From positions 101,833,661 to 101,897,660 of the forward strand of contig NC_051083.1 of assembly GCF_004664715.2 (NCBI RefSeq): a stretch of 64,000 nt of DNA, given 5' to 3'. This DNA comes from Peromyscus leucopus (lineage: Eukaryota; Chordata; Mammalia; Rodentia; Cricetidae). The notes beneath the pieces are model-generated. The model worked only from the letters and a program-made list of their open reading frames with translations, made no database searches and was not told the origin of the DNA. A program made the position numbers and the translations under genes. Position 1 is the stretch's first letter. Each line of letters starts with the position of its first letter. Of this stretch, positions 11,123-22,022 are shown one piece after another.

Positions 11123-11814
11123 AGTCTAGCAACACTGTATAATAGCAAAGACTTTAAGTGTACAAGGAGAAAAGAATTTCTAAGAGAATAAATTCAGAAT
11201 CTTTATACTAGCAGATGGCAAATGGCAATGGCAAAATAACCCCACAGGTATGAGAGCATATAACTGTCTATATAGAAATTGTTATTTAAAACTGAAGGGG
11301 AAATGCCAGCAATAGGCATCCTAAGGGAATACATGAAAGATGTATTATATAAGGAAGGAAAATAAATACAGAGGCATAAGTCAAGATATAAAAGAAAACA
11401 GAAGAAAAAAACTATTGCGTATGCTTATGTATTTTGAAAGAATTACTGCCTGAATGTTTGACTTTTCAGCAAGGACATAACATGAAATTATTAAAATAAA
11501 GCATAAGAAGGGAAAATATTATAAAAATTGTAAAAGGCATTACTCCTCATGATTTTTATACATAAAAACTAATTAACTCTAGAATTGATTACATGCAGTA
11601 AAAAAAATTTAAAAATCTAAGATTTCAAATTTAGAATAAATAAATAAAAAATATAAAATTTCAAATTCAGAAGTAACAAATAACCAAAAGCAGTAACCTA
11701 AACTTAAAACAAAGCAAGAAAAAAACTACAAACAGAATAGATGGGGCATACAAAAATACATGGAAAAGATATAACTAGACACCAATGAAATCGGGACATG
11801 GGCGTCAGATAGGA
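11123..11814. other. AT-rich unique DNA
   Basis: There are A-rich stretches such as 11585-11665 and no recognisable SINE, LTR or coding frame. Confidence 0.5.
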
Positions 11815-12040
11815 TATTTGGTCTTTCAGAGGAGCCAGGTTTAGTTCTGAGCACCCAGCTAGTGGCTCACAAATCTGCAGTTCCAGGGAATCCATCATCC
11901 TCTTCTGGCTCGCATACACATGTGGTACACAGACATACATACATACATATACATGCACACATATAAATTTAATGATTAGATAGTTATTCGCTACTGAGAA
12001 CAGGAAAAGTATATATCTGCATATACACACACGCAGCTAT
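11815..12040 (+). repeat. B2-like SINE
   Basis: 'ggtctttcagaggagccagg', 'agcacccagctagtggctca', 'catcatcctcttctggct' and an ACATACATACATATACATGC end. The 5' tRNA-like part is lost. Confidence 0.7.
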
Positions 12041-12454
12041 AGATATATAAGTAAAATATTTTAAAAGGATGCAGAAAGGTTAAAAGTGGGAGAATGTAAA
12101 AGGTGTTAATGATGAACAAGTAAAAATAATCTAATATATATGACAGTTATAGTAAACATATTTAAGCATTTTACTAAATGAATATTCTTCCTACCACAAA
12201 ACATCTATACTAATGAATACATTAATTTTCTTCACTACATTAACTAACCATTTTATTATCTATGTATCTAATAACATTTATATATTTTAAATATCCAAAA
12301 TAAAATTCTGTTTTAAAACAAAAATTTATATTGAACAAAAGCTTAATGACATTATTTCAAAATACACAAAAGATAATTAACAAAATGAGTAAAAGCAATT
12401 ATGAAATCTATCATTAATTAGACAAAAAAATTAATAAGTCTGAATTAGTCCGTA

Positions 12455-12935
12455 ACACCTATTTTTAAGGGTCTTATAGTAAAAACTCGGAGTAGATATT
12501 GGGGCAAATGCTGAAAGATCAGAAAGACAAAGGAACAAGCCACTGCCACCTCTTACCTCTAGGACTCCTCAGCCTGAAAAAGCTTCAGTTCACTAGCCGA
12601 AAGAACTTGAGTTCCTGTCTCCTCACCCCTTATATACCTTTCTCTGCCCATCCATATTACTTCCTTTTTATTGCTGGGATTAAATGTGTGTGACTTCCCA
12701 AATAATGGTAGCAGAGGCATAAAAGCTCATAAAGGCATGTGATTATCAAGTACTGGGATTAAAGGTGTGTGCCACCACTTCCTGGCTCTGTTTCTCTCCT
12801 AGACTGAGTCAATCTCATGTAGTTCAGGGTGGCTTTGAACTCACAGAAATTCAGATTTCTTCCTGCTGAGCTAGCATTAAAGGTGTGCACCACCACTGCC
12901 TGGCATCTATGTTTAATCTAGTGGCTTGTTTTGTC
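12455..12935 (-). mobile_element. LTR with TATA box and two B1-derived blocks
   Basis: Read on the minus strand it follows the layout of the complete LTR at 20823-21328: B1-like blocks (plus positions about 12745-12790 and 12815-12905), then GGTATATAAGG (plus 'ccttatatacc' near 12630), then the 3' part with 'gcatttgcc'. The 5' TG end is decayed near 12935, and I see no target duplication. Confidence 0.65.
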
Positions 12936-13007
12936 CTCACTACATTAGTCAGCATAATTTTCAATTTTAATCTAAAGGATGGAGACCATGCATATACATT
13001 TTTAATC

Positions 13008-13433
13008 TTCTATGCATTTCTATTGCTGTGATGAAACACCATGACCAAAAGCAAGTTTAGGAGGAAAGGGTTTATTGAAGATGTATAACTTAAGTTGATC
13101 AAATGAACCTTATCTATTTTGGAGAGGTACATGGTGTATTATTTATTTTTTTCTGTCTCTTAGACAATGTTAAGGAATGAAAGGTTGATTTTGACTCACA
13201 ATCAAAGGTAAGTCATGGTAAAGTCATGGTGGCAAGAGCTTGATGCTGCTGGTCACATTGCAACTACATTCCAGAAGCTGAGAGCCAGTTCCCTTTCACT
13301 TTTTTACTCTCCTTTCTCCTTTTCATTCTTTTCTCCAGTCCATGGAATGGTGCCACCCATCACACCTTCTCACCTCCATTAACCTACGTGAATCTGGATC
13401 TTGTCAAGTGGACCAGTGTTGACCATCACACAT
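13008..13433 (-). mobile_element. MaLR-type LTR
   Basis: It starts (plus strand) 'catttctattgctgtgatga' with 'aacaccatgacc', and ends 'gtggaccagtgttgaccatc' close to 'cacaca'. This is the antisense of the ORR1/MT-like LTR 3' and 5' ends. The middle is diverged. Confidence 0.65.
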
Positions 13434-13892
13434 GGCACCATACTCTTTTGGACAGTGTTCATTTGGAATTCTCTATGCACACACATTAAACATAATAGAA
13501 TACTAATAATTAGTCAAATAAGGTCATTCATAGATGCCATATCAAATAGGTCATGTGCTTCACCATAGTAAAAATAAAATAGTTTTAAATTAAATTCACT
13601 TTTAAATTGAAAAGCTTATCTTCAATACTATCTTAAAATGGAAGGGAAATGGAAATTACAAAATGAATATAAAGAAAATAGATGCTGAAATATTATATTA
13701 CTCAAAACTGTTCACTTCAGGTTAAGTGATAGTGAAATAAAATTTTAGCTTACTTTACATATGCAGGAACTTTGAAGATTTATTCAAAATATATATTTTA
13801 ATAAACTAAAACATAAAATGGGATAAATCCAATAAAAGTTGAAGGGAAAGGTACATTTTACAAGCAAGGGGGAGGAATATAAAAGAAATTAA

Positions 13893-14075
13893 GGGCTGGA
13901 GAGTTGGCTCAGTTGTTAAGAGCACTGGCTGCTCTTCCAGAACATCTGGGTCCAATTCCCAGCACCCACATGGCTGCTCACAACTGACTGTAACTACAGG
14001 TCCAGGGGATCCAATACCATCACACATACAAAATATCAGTGTACATAAAATAAAAAAAAATAAATGAAATTTTAA
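13893..14075 (+). repeat. B2 SINE, well conserved
   Basis: 'gggctggagagttggctcag', 'gttaagagcactggctgctc', 'ccaattcccagcacccacat' and 'tccaggggatccaatacc', then an A-rich end with AATAAA-like repeats. The A-box/B-box tRNA-like promoter region is well preserved. Confidence 0.92.
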
Positions 14076-14270
14076 AATCTATTCAAAAAAGACAATGAAA
14101 AGCATCAGCAAGGCAAACAAGACTAGCTAAACTGACAAAGTTCTACCAATATTAAGAGAGAAGAATGACTACACATGAATATGATTTAATTTCCCAAGAT
14201 ATGTTTACATAATTAAATAAGCAATTTATATACTGAAAATGATGCAGGGAAAAATACTTAGAAATATCTC

Positions 14271-14699
14271 TGCCTTAGTGTTTCTGTTATTGTGATAAAA
14301 CACCATGACAAAAAGGAAATTGAGGAGGAATAGATTTATATGTTTTACACGTCCTCATTATAGTCCATCATTGAAAGCAATCAGTACAAGAATTCAAACA
14401 GGTCAGGAATCTGGAGGCAGGAACTGATACAGAGGCCATGAGGGGTGCTGCTTACTGGCTTGCTCCCAATGGCTTGTTTAGCCTGCTTTCTTAAAGACCC
14501 CAGGATCACCAGCCCATTGATGATGACACCAACGAAAATGGGCCAGGTTCTCCCCAACCAATCACTAATTAAGAAAATACTCCACAGGCTTGCCTACAAT
14601 CTTGCCTCCCCATTCTTATGGAGGAACTATCTAAATTGAGGTTTCCTATTGTCAGATGACTATCATTTGTGTCAAGTTGACATAAAACTAGCCAGCACA
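14271..14699 (-). mobile_element. MaLR-type solo LTR with near-exact duplications
   Basis: Plus text runs from 'tgccttagtgtttctgttat' to 'actagccagcaca' (429 bp, TG...CA). Flanks are ATCTC (14266-14270) and GTCTC (14700-14704), matching in four of five bases. The minus strand opens TGTGCTGGCTAGTTTTATGT, a common rodent MaLR start. Confidence 0.82.
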
Positions 14700-14809
14700 G
14701 TCTCCAAACATTAGAAACATAAACCCATGAATTTAAAATGTTTTCATCTTTGGGAGATGGCACAGTCAGTATGAATGCTGTGTTTAGATGCATAGTCCTC
14801 ATGTTAAAG

Positions 14810-14950
14810 CTGGGCACAGGATAGATAGCTCAGTGATCTTAGCACTGAAGGCACTAACACAGGAGGACCCCTGGAGCTTTGTAGCAAGCTTAGCCTAACT
14901 AATGAAATGCAGGTTCAGTGAAAGGCTCTGTCTCAAAAATAAGAAAGAAA
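14810..14950 (+). repeat. B3-like SINE fragment
   Basis: 'gctgggcacaggatagatag', 'ggaggacccctggagctttg', 'aggttcagtgaaaggctctg' and 'tctcaaaaataag' match the middle and end of a B3-type SINE. Confidence 0.6.
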
Positions 14951-14954
14951 AAAA

Positions 14955-15515
14955 GCTAGGCGGTGGTGTGGTAGTACATGCCTTTAATCCCAGTACTCGG
15001 GAGGCAGAGGTGCTGTGGGATGGTCTGTATGTCAAATTGCTCTGATTGGTCAATAAATAAAACACTGATTGGCCAGTGGCCAGGCAGGAAGTATGTGGGA
15101 CAAGGAGAGAGGAGAATTCTGGGAAGTAGAAGGCTGAGGCAGAGAAACACTGTCAGCCGCTGCCATGACCAGCAGCATGTGAAGACGCCAGTAAGCCACC
15201 AGCCACATGGCAAGGTATAGATTTATGGAAATGGATTAATTTAAGCTATAAGAACATTTAGCAAGAAGCCTGCCACGGCCATACAGTTTGTATGCAATAT
15301 AAGTATCTGTGTTTACTTGGTTGGGTCTGAGCAGCTGTGGGACTGGTGGGTGACAAAGATTTGTCCTGACTGTGGGCAAGGCAGGAAAACTCTAGCTACA
15401 CAGAGGCAGGCAGATCTCTGTGAGTTAAAGGCCAGGCAGATCTACAGAGCAAGTACCAGGACAGGCTCCAAAGCTATACAGAGAAATTGTGTCTCCAAAA
15501 ACCTAAATAAATAAA
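14955..15515 (+). repeat. B1 SINE interrupted by a solo LTR
   Basis: The left half (about 14955-15010) reads 'ggcggtggtgtggtagtaca' to 'gaggcagagg'. The right half (15401-15515) resumes 'cagaggcaggcagatctctg' and ends 'aattgtgtctcc' with an A-rich tail. Removing 15011-15406 restores a continuous B1. Confidence 0.92.
15011..15400 (+). mobile_element. Solo LTR (cricetid, class II-like) inside a B1
   Basis: 390 bp with TG...CA ends ('tgctgtgggatggtctgtat' ... 'ctctagctaca') and exact 6-bp duplications CAGAGG at 15005-15010 and 15401-15406. Six bases is the usual duplication for ERVK-like elements. It has an 'aataaataaaacactgattg' block and an ATTGG (inverted CCAAT) motif. The copy at 37543-37890 is the same family. 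Length and duplication are compatible with mys-type LTRs, but this name is unverified and the sense strand is uncertain. Confidence 0.88.
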
Positions 15516-16104
15516 TATCCCACAAAACAAACAAACAAACAAGGTGTGCAGCAATTGAGGAAGGTACCCAACATCAACTTCCTTAGTGTTCTACTTTAAA
15601 TGCAACACAAAAGCTGCTCATATTACTCCTTGATGTCCTTCAAATGGATTCTCTTTCCTTCATGATTGTTCCTTATTACATAACATTTAAACAAAATGCA
15701 TCTCGACTTGAATGCACCTGAATGCTTCACAGGTTATTTTTTATTTGTTTGTTTGGTTGGTTGGTTGGTTGATTTTTTTGTTGTTGTATTTTTGGTTTTT
15801 GATTTTTTTTGACAACACTGAGAATTAAAGTCAGGGATTTATGAATGCCAGGCAACCCTTCTTCACAAATAGGAACTGATACATTTTCCACAACGACGCT
15901 AGTAAATGAAAATGATTGTCTATGCTTTCAGTGAGGACATGGAGGCACAACAGCATAAAACAGCTTAATCAATTTTACAGAACTGAGACGGGAACAGAGG
16001 CAGTGCAGCTTATCTCTAATAGTCCTCTGTTATGCAACTGGGGTAACCTTCCAACAATGTAAAACCCATCATAAAATTCCACTAACAAAGTACTCTTAAT
16101 GTTT
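15516..16104. other. Unique DNA with small GGTT repeat
   Basis: A (GGTT)n tract at about 15751-15770 is followed by a T-rich stretch. No gene or dispersed repeat is recognised. Confidence 0.45.
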
Positions 16105-16260
16105 TAAATTTATGTATAAGTGTGTGACTGCTTATCTGGATGTACACCATGTGCATGGAGACTTCCAATAAGGTCAGAAGAAAGTACCAGAATGCCTGCA
16201 AACTGAGTTACAGAAAGAACAGCAAGTGCTTTTAACCACTGAGCATATCCACACCCCTCT
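16105..16260 (-). repeat. Diverged B2-like SINE
   Basis: 'aatgcctgcaaactgagtta', 'acagcaagtgcttttaacca' and 'ctgagcatatccacacccct' are the antisense of a B2 5' region. The copy is quite diverged. Confidence 0.55.
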
Positions 16261-16730
16261 ACAAATATTCTTTATTTGATTACTAATCCTTAGTAAATTT
16301 AGTAAATAAAAAAACACAAAGCCCATATAATAACCAACAAAGCATTGTAAATTCTGATTCCTACCTATCTCTACTGTATCATATCATATATTCTAGTTGC
16401 ACAGACCTGGTCCCTCTGCTGTGGCTGTCACAAATGCTAATTCTTTTGCTCCTCTTTCCACCTGATTAAGTGTAATTCATGAGTCATGCATCAGTTCAAG
16501 CATCACTGCTTCACAAAAGTTATCTCTGATCCCTGTTACACATCATAGAATTTGGCACAGCTATAAGTTTGCCTTTTGTCTGCTTTTATTATTTATGATC
16601 ATTTTTTACATTAGACTGTGATAGAGGACTAAGATCATGGTTTTTATTTTCTTGTGACTGTATCATTGGAACTTAGCACAGAACTTGATTTAATATGATG
16701 TGCCTACTAAAAAAGTATTTGAGGGACAGC

Positions 16731-16890
16731 AATAAGGAGGGAAGGGAGGAAGAAGAATGGGAAAGAGAAATGAGAAGAAAAAACTGAAGGAAGGAAGGAA
16801 AGAAGGAAGGAAGGGAGGGAGGGAGGGAGGGAGGGAGGAAGGAAGGAATGAGGAAGGAAGGAAGGAAGGAAGGAAGGAAGGAAGGAAGAG
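16731..16890. repeat. (GGAA)n/(GGGA)n purine microsatellite
   Basis: About 150 bases of G and A on the plus strand, with the most regular tetranucleotide repeats at 16788-16888. Mirror symmetry makes H-DNA (triplex) formation plausible. Confidence 0.97.
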
Positions 16891-17649
16891 TAATGAGGCA
16901 TGGAAGTAGGGGAATGAAAGAATCCTTAAATCCAAGTTTCTCTGACACCAGAGACTGCTAAATAGTTTCCTATGATGTAAAATGGAAATTTAGTATGATA
17001 TGAATAGCTCCATTCAAAAGGTCATCAAATATGTATTGAGTATCTGTGATGTGGCAAATACTGTACTAAGGCAAATAGTGGTATGTACATGTGCATGCAT
17101 ATATAAATGTGTCTGGGTCTATGTGTACACCTTATGAATAATTATAAATAATCACTGGATATTAGAGTTGCAGATTTTTGACAATATTTTGCAACAGAGA
17201 AAACAATGATGCTCTAATAAAATATATAGCCTAAATAATTGATGCACTCTATAGAACAAGGAAGTGATTCATGTAGATTTCACAGTCTCTTTACTCAATA
17301 TTTTCTACTATTGCTTCTGGGAAAAAGAGCAGTAATATTTCATCAGTTCTGAGGAAAGGATTTTCAAAGGAGATGTTAAAAATCATTTCCGAACTCTTAC
17401 TTTGTGTGTTTTTTTTTTTTTAGAGATAATACAGATATGGATATGGCTCTCTGGTCTCAGGGCACTGGAAATTGTATTTCTTGGTCATGAAAGTCTTCAA
17501 GTTAACATTGGGTCATCTAAAATACTCTTCTTCACCATTTAAAGGAAAAAGTATAAAACATCACACAGAGAATTCACATACAGCTTTCACCTACCTTCTT
17601 CCACAATCAAAGGGTATTTATGAAATTAATGGAATTTTTTTTGTTGATG
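16891..17649. other. Unique AT-rich DNA
   Basis: No recognisable element or gene. There is a T12 run near 17410. Confidence 0.5.
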
Positions 17650-17800
17650 TTTTGGTTTGGTTTTTCAAGACAAGATTTCTCTGTGAGACATTCCTTGCTG
17701 TTCTGGAACTTGCTTTATAGATCAGGCTGGCCTCGAACTCACTGGGATTTGCCTGCTTCTTCCTCCCAAATTCTGAGATTAAAGACATGTGCCAAAGACA
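17650..17800 (-). repeat. B1 SINE
   Basis: 'ttggtttttcaagacaagat', 'ttctctgtgagac', 'ggctggcctcgaactcactg' and 'ctgagattaaagacatgtgc' show a minus-strand B1 with moderate divergence. Confidence 0.85.
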
Positions 17801-17824
17801 TCAGATCCCACTGAAGCTACAGTT

Positions 17825-17915
17825 ACAGGCAATTGTGTGTGACTTGTTGTAGGTGCTGGGAACAAAACTTGCTCTAAACTTCTGACACATCTTTCCAGCC
17901 TCTATTATTCAATAT
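17825..17915 (-). repeat. B2/B4-like SINE fragment
   Basis: 'aggtgctgggaacaaaactt' and 'gacacatctttccagcct' are the antisense of a B2-type 5' end. The LTR at 17926 begins just after it. Confidence 0.5.
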
Positions 17916-17925
17916 ATTAATTTAT

Positions 17926-18266
17926 TGTACAGGGGTCTAGCTAGACATTCTCTGCCCTACCAGCCAGCTTCCAATTCACAATGCAGAGACTAATTAATTA
18001 TAGAAGCTTGGCTGATAGCTTAGGCTTGTTTATAACTAACTCTTATAACTGTAATTAACCCATATCTTTCAATCTATGTTCTTTATGTAGCTTGGTTACC
18101 TTTACTTTATAATGCCATTCTGTTTGCTCTATGTCCTGTTGTCTCTTCCCTTCTTCTCAGTGTCCTCTGTACCTAGAAATCCTCCCTAGCCATTGTCCAT
18201 TCAGCTTTTTATTAAACCACTCAAAGTGACATATCTTTACACAGTATAATCAAATATCTCACAACA
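17926..18266 (-). mobile_element. LTR of a cricetid family, about 341 bp
   Basis: On the minus strand it opens TGTTGTGAGATATTTGATTA and continues 'gtggtttaataaaaagctga' and 'acaatggctagg', ending 'cccctgtaca' near 17926. The ends are TG...CA. I find no matching 6-bp flank (ATTTAT against CATGGG), so the boundary or the flank has changed. It sits between two B2 pieces. Confidence 0.65.
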
Positions 18267-18460
18267 CATGGGTGCTTTGCCTACATGTATTCTGTGCACA
18301 AAAAAATGTACCTGGTGCTTACAGAGGGCAGAAAAGGATATCCAATTCCCTGGAACTGGAATTATAGACAGTTGTGAGCTGCCATGTGGGTGCTGGGATT
18401 AAACTTGGCTCTCTAGAAGAACAGCCAGTGCTCTTAATCATCTCTCCAGTCCCTTTGATT
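18267..18460 (-). repeat. B2 SINE
   Basis: 'ggtgcttacagagggcagaa', 'ttgtgagctgccatgtgggt', 'gctgggattaaacttggctc' and 'ttaatcatctctccagtccc' give a clear minus-strand B2. Confidence 0.85.
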
Positions 18461-18641
18461 AAAAAGTTTTGGGAATAGGAAATATTTCCAGGAGGTATAC
18501 CAAATGAAAATAATCTACATTACAGCAGCAGTGACTACTTAGCACCCATCTTGGCTATGACAGAGAGTAGAAACTGAAGAGATGATATTGGTGTTGAGGA
18601 CAGCACTGGGAAAGAATGAAGGAAAGGACACAAATTGAGAC

Positions 18642-19848
18642 TGTCTCAATTAGGATTTCTATTGCTGTGAAGAGACACCATGACCACAGCAACTCATAAG
18701 GAAAACATTTAATTATGGTGGCTTACTTACAGTTTCAGTAGTTCAATCCATTATCATCATTGTGGGGAGCATGGCAGCATGCAGGCAGACATAATGCTGG
18801 TGAAGGAGCTAAGAGTCCTACTTCTTGCAGGCAACAGGAAGTGGACAGAATATTACACTGAACGAAGTGTAAGCAAATAGGACCTCAAAGCCCATCCTAC
18901 AGTAACACACTTCCTCCAACAAGGCCACACCTCCTAATAGTGCAACATTTTTTGGGAGCCATTTTTTCAAACCACTACATTCCACTCCCTGGCCCCCAAA
19001 GGCTTGTAGCCATATCATAATGCAAAAATGCATTCAGTCCAACTCCAAATGCCCCCATAGTCTATCACAGTCTCAACAATGTTTCAAAGTTCAAATTTTT
19101 ATCTGAGATTCAGGTAATCTTTTAACTATAATCCCCCATAAAGTCAAGTAAAAGAGCAGATCGCATACTTCCAACATATAATGGCACAAGATATATATTA
19201 CCATTCCAAAACACAGGGAAGTGAGCACAGTCAGGAAATACTGGACAAAAGCCAAGACTGACACCAGCAAACTGGCAAACTCCAAACTCTGCATCTCCAT
19301 GTCTGATGTCAAAATGCTCTTCAGATCTTCAACTTCCTTCACCTTTGTTGACTACAACACACTTCTTTCTTTCTCTTGGACTGATTCCACTACCTGTTAG
19401 CAGCTTTTCTTGGCAAGTATCTCATAACTCTGGCATCTGGGGTCTCCAGGGCAATCTAGGTTTCAACTTCATAGCTTCATGCAATGGCCTCTCTGGGCCT
19501 CCATTCAGGACACCCCTGACACATGTGTGGCCTGAGTGGCTTTCCTTAAGCATGTAGGCAAATTGTGTAACCCTTTTCTTCTATTCTTGACTCTAAAGCC
19601 AGAACCAAGTTCTGCTGCTTGCTAGGACTAGAACATGATCCCCTCTTTAAATTACATCTTTACCAGCTTTCTCTTTTTGATTGATATCTTTATTGCCTGT
19701 CCTTGAGCTTGCTCTGTAGACCAGGTGACCTAAGCCCACCCCAACTACAACACACTTTCTCTAAGAAGGCCACACCTATTTCAACATGGCCAAACCTCCT
19801 AATAGTGCCACTCCCTTTGGGGGCCATCTTCTTTCAAACCACCACACA
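18642..19848 (-). mobile_element. MaLR element with internal sequence and partial second LTR
   Basis: In minus-strand sense: a 5' LTR piece (19848-19741), an internal part (about 19740-18984), then a full 3' LTR (18983-18642). The same 'cctcctaatagtgc' block appears near 18931 and near 19795. Internal landmarks include 'aggcttgtagccatatcata' and 'ctctgcatctccatgtctga'. No intact gene is present; MaLR internals carry remnants only. Target duplications are not found (GAGAC against CAAAG). Confidence 0.7.
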
Positions 19849-20044
19849 AAGACCAAGAGGGCTTCTTTCTTGCTTTGACTAAGTTACACATTTGATCAGG
19901 TGTCTCTCATAGCTTGGCCATTCACAAAGTCCTTGTCTCTGAGACCTGCCCAGTCGAAAAGAAATAACAAAAATCCTTGGCTCTGAGAACCTTATGGCAT
20001 ACAGGCTAGGGTGGTTACACAACAAGGGAAGACCTTGCTGCACC

Positions 20045-20280
20045 TAGAGCCAGGTGTTTTGGCATGCTTCTGTAATCTCAGTGCTCCTACAGTTGGGGTG
20101 GAGGAGAGACAGGGGAACAGCAATAAGCTCTCAGGCCAGCTAGCTTGGCATACACAGTGGTAAAATAACAAACGTTTCTGTCTCAAATGAGATGGAGGGT
20201 AAGACTGAGGCACTTGTGCACTTGAACTTGCATAAACACAAATAACACGAATGCGCACGTGCGTGCATGCATGCACACGC
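20045..20280 (+). repeat. B3/B4-like SINE
   Basis: 'aggtgttttggcatgcttct', 'gtaatctcagtgctcc', 'aaatgagatggagggtaaga' and a CACG-rich end. The text follows a B1-start/B3-end order typical of B4-like composites. Confidence 0.5.
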
Positions 20281-20816
20281 CATATGACATGGTATACAGT
20301 ACTTTGGGCAATACTGTGGCTTCATCTTCCAGCCTTCATTTACAACCAGCACATATGATATGACATTTGTTAAAGTATTACTGATCCATCCAATGAAGGA
20401 GCCAGCACTAGATGAAGGAGAAAATGCTGTCCAGCAATGGCTAGAGGATAGCAAGTTCAGCAAACCAGCCAGACATACATGCCATAATTGCTATTACTCA
20501 TGGTACAGAAATTGCTGGGTGGATTCAGACAGTGATAGATATTGAGGGCAAGTTTCAATGAATCTAATCTCCCCAAACCTTCACCAACTTAGACTTTTCT
20601 TTACACAGTTCAAGAGGGTTACTATAAGAAACTGCTACAAAGTCCAAACAAATAGTAGTTTCCTACTCTCATTATCACATTCCACATCCTATCTCTTCCC
20701 TGTGTATACTCTCAGGAAGACTGAGAACATTGAAAAAATATGTTTTCATTTGTTTCTAGTGCTATTATTGAATCATAATACTTTCCTTCAAATCTAGAAT
20801 CAAATATCTGTTCCCT
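20281..20816. other. Unique DNA between SINE and LTR
   Basis: A 61-codon frame at 20360-20545 lies in unique sequence. I recognise no domain, and there is no support from splice or promoter signals. Confidence 0.4.
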
Positions 20817-20822
20817 GAAGTT

Positions 20823-21328
20823 TGTGGTGATATTGTGTTCCCCAAAATATTGTGCACGCTAATAAACTTATCTGGGTCAGAGAACAGAACAGCCACAATA
20901 TTAAACACAGAGGATAGGCAGTGGTAGTACACACCTTTAATCCTAGCATTCCAGAGGCAGAGATCTACCTGGATCTCTGTGTGTTCAAGGATACAGGCTT
21001 GCATGGAGACTCATGCCTTTCATCCCAGAAAGTGAGCCTTTAATTCCAGGGAGTGATGGCAGAAAGCAGAAAGGTATATAAGGCATGAAGACCAGAAACT
21101 AGAAGCTTTTAGCTGGTTAAGCTTTTAGGCTTTGGAGCAGCAGTTCAGCTGATATTCATTCTGGATGAGGACTTAGAGGTTTCCAGTCTGAGGAAACAGG
21201 ATCAACTGAGGAACTCGCGAGGTAAGGTAGCTGTGGCTTGTTCTGCTTCTCTGATCATCCAGCATTCACCCCAATACCTGGCTCCGGGTTTGTTTTTATT
21301 AATAAGAACTTTTAAGATTCCTGCTACA
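20823..21328 (+). mobile_element. Complete solo LTR, 506 bp, exact 6-bp duplications
   Basis: The ends are TGTGGTGATATTGTGTTCCC and 'aagattcctgctaca'. The flanks GAAGTT at 20817-20822 and 21329-21334 are identical. A TATA box, 'ggtatataagg', lies near 21073. The first half carries a B1-derived block (about 20910-20985) with 'acacacctttaatcctagca'. A 6-bp duplication indicates an ERVK-like integrase. Related copies lie at 1-193 and 12455-12935. I cannot name the family with confidence. Confidence 0.92.
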
Positions 21329-21440
21329 GAAGTTCACTCAGTTTTGTTCTTTTTTGGAAAACATGTATCTTATTTTATGGTGTAGAATCCTAGATGCTGA
21401 CTAATCTCATGCCTTCTGTATATAGGTAGGTAGGGGGTGG

Positions 21441-21577
21441 AAGAGAAGAAGGAGGAGGAGGAGGAGGAGGAGGAGGAGGAGGAGGAGGAGGAGGAGGAGA
21501 GAAGAAGAAGAAGAAGAAGAAGAAGAAGAAGAAGAAGAAGAAGAAGAAGAAGAAGAAGAAGAAAGAGAGAGAGAGCA
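21441..21577. repeat. (GGA)n(GAA)n purine microsatellite
   Basis: A GGA tract to about 21499, a GAA tract to about 21562, then GA repeats. Open frames here encode homopolymers and are not genes. Triplex formation is plausible. Confidence 0.98.
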
Positions 21578-21879
21578 TTTTCCATGTCCTGAAATAAGGT
21601 TGTGATCCTTGATCACTTGACTAGCTTCTACGTGACACTATATGTATCACATCCTGACCACTCTAAAACAAGTGACGAACACCAGCCCCATCGCTCACTT
21701 TTCCTGGTTTATCATATAACATAAGGCAGGACCAAGGAAAGAGCCCTGCTGCAGCAGCATTGTATGATGGAATTACTAAATAGAGCCTCCGTGCTTGAGT
21801 CACTGCTGGAAGAAAACTCGACAGAATATCACTCATCAATCAATATCCCCCCTCTCTCTCCTTTCTTTTTTTTGTTTTT

Positions 21880-22022
21880 TGTTTTTTGTTTTTGTTTTTT
21901 TAAGAAGGGGTCTCACTCTGTAGACTTTGCTAGCCTGGAGCTTGCTATGTAGATTTGGCTCAAATCATCTGCCTATTTCCTTCTCTTCTGGTATTAAAGG
22001 CACGGGCTACCACATCTGTAAG
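21880..22022 (-). repeat. Diverged B1-like SINE
   Basis: 'gtttttttaagaaggggtct', 'cactctgtagactttgctag' and 'ggtattaaaggcacgggcta' read as antisense B1, with a GTTTTTT-repeat tail. Confidence 0.65.

Noticed and set aside
18642..19848. Intact endogenous provirus
   Set aside because: The internal part is under 800 bases, has no open gag- or pol-like frame, and only one LTR is complete.
21461..21540. CRISPR-like or phage-like arrays
   Set aside because: All regular repeats in the window are simple microsatellites or rodent SINE/LTR copies. No direct repeats with unique spacers exist, and the DNA is mammalian.
21370..21616. Poly-Leu/Ser/Phe/Pro frames
   Set aside because: These are translations of the (GGA)n(GAA)n microsatellite in three frames.
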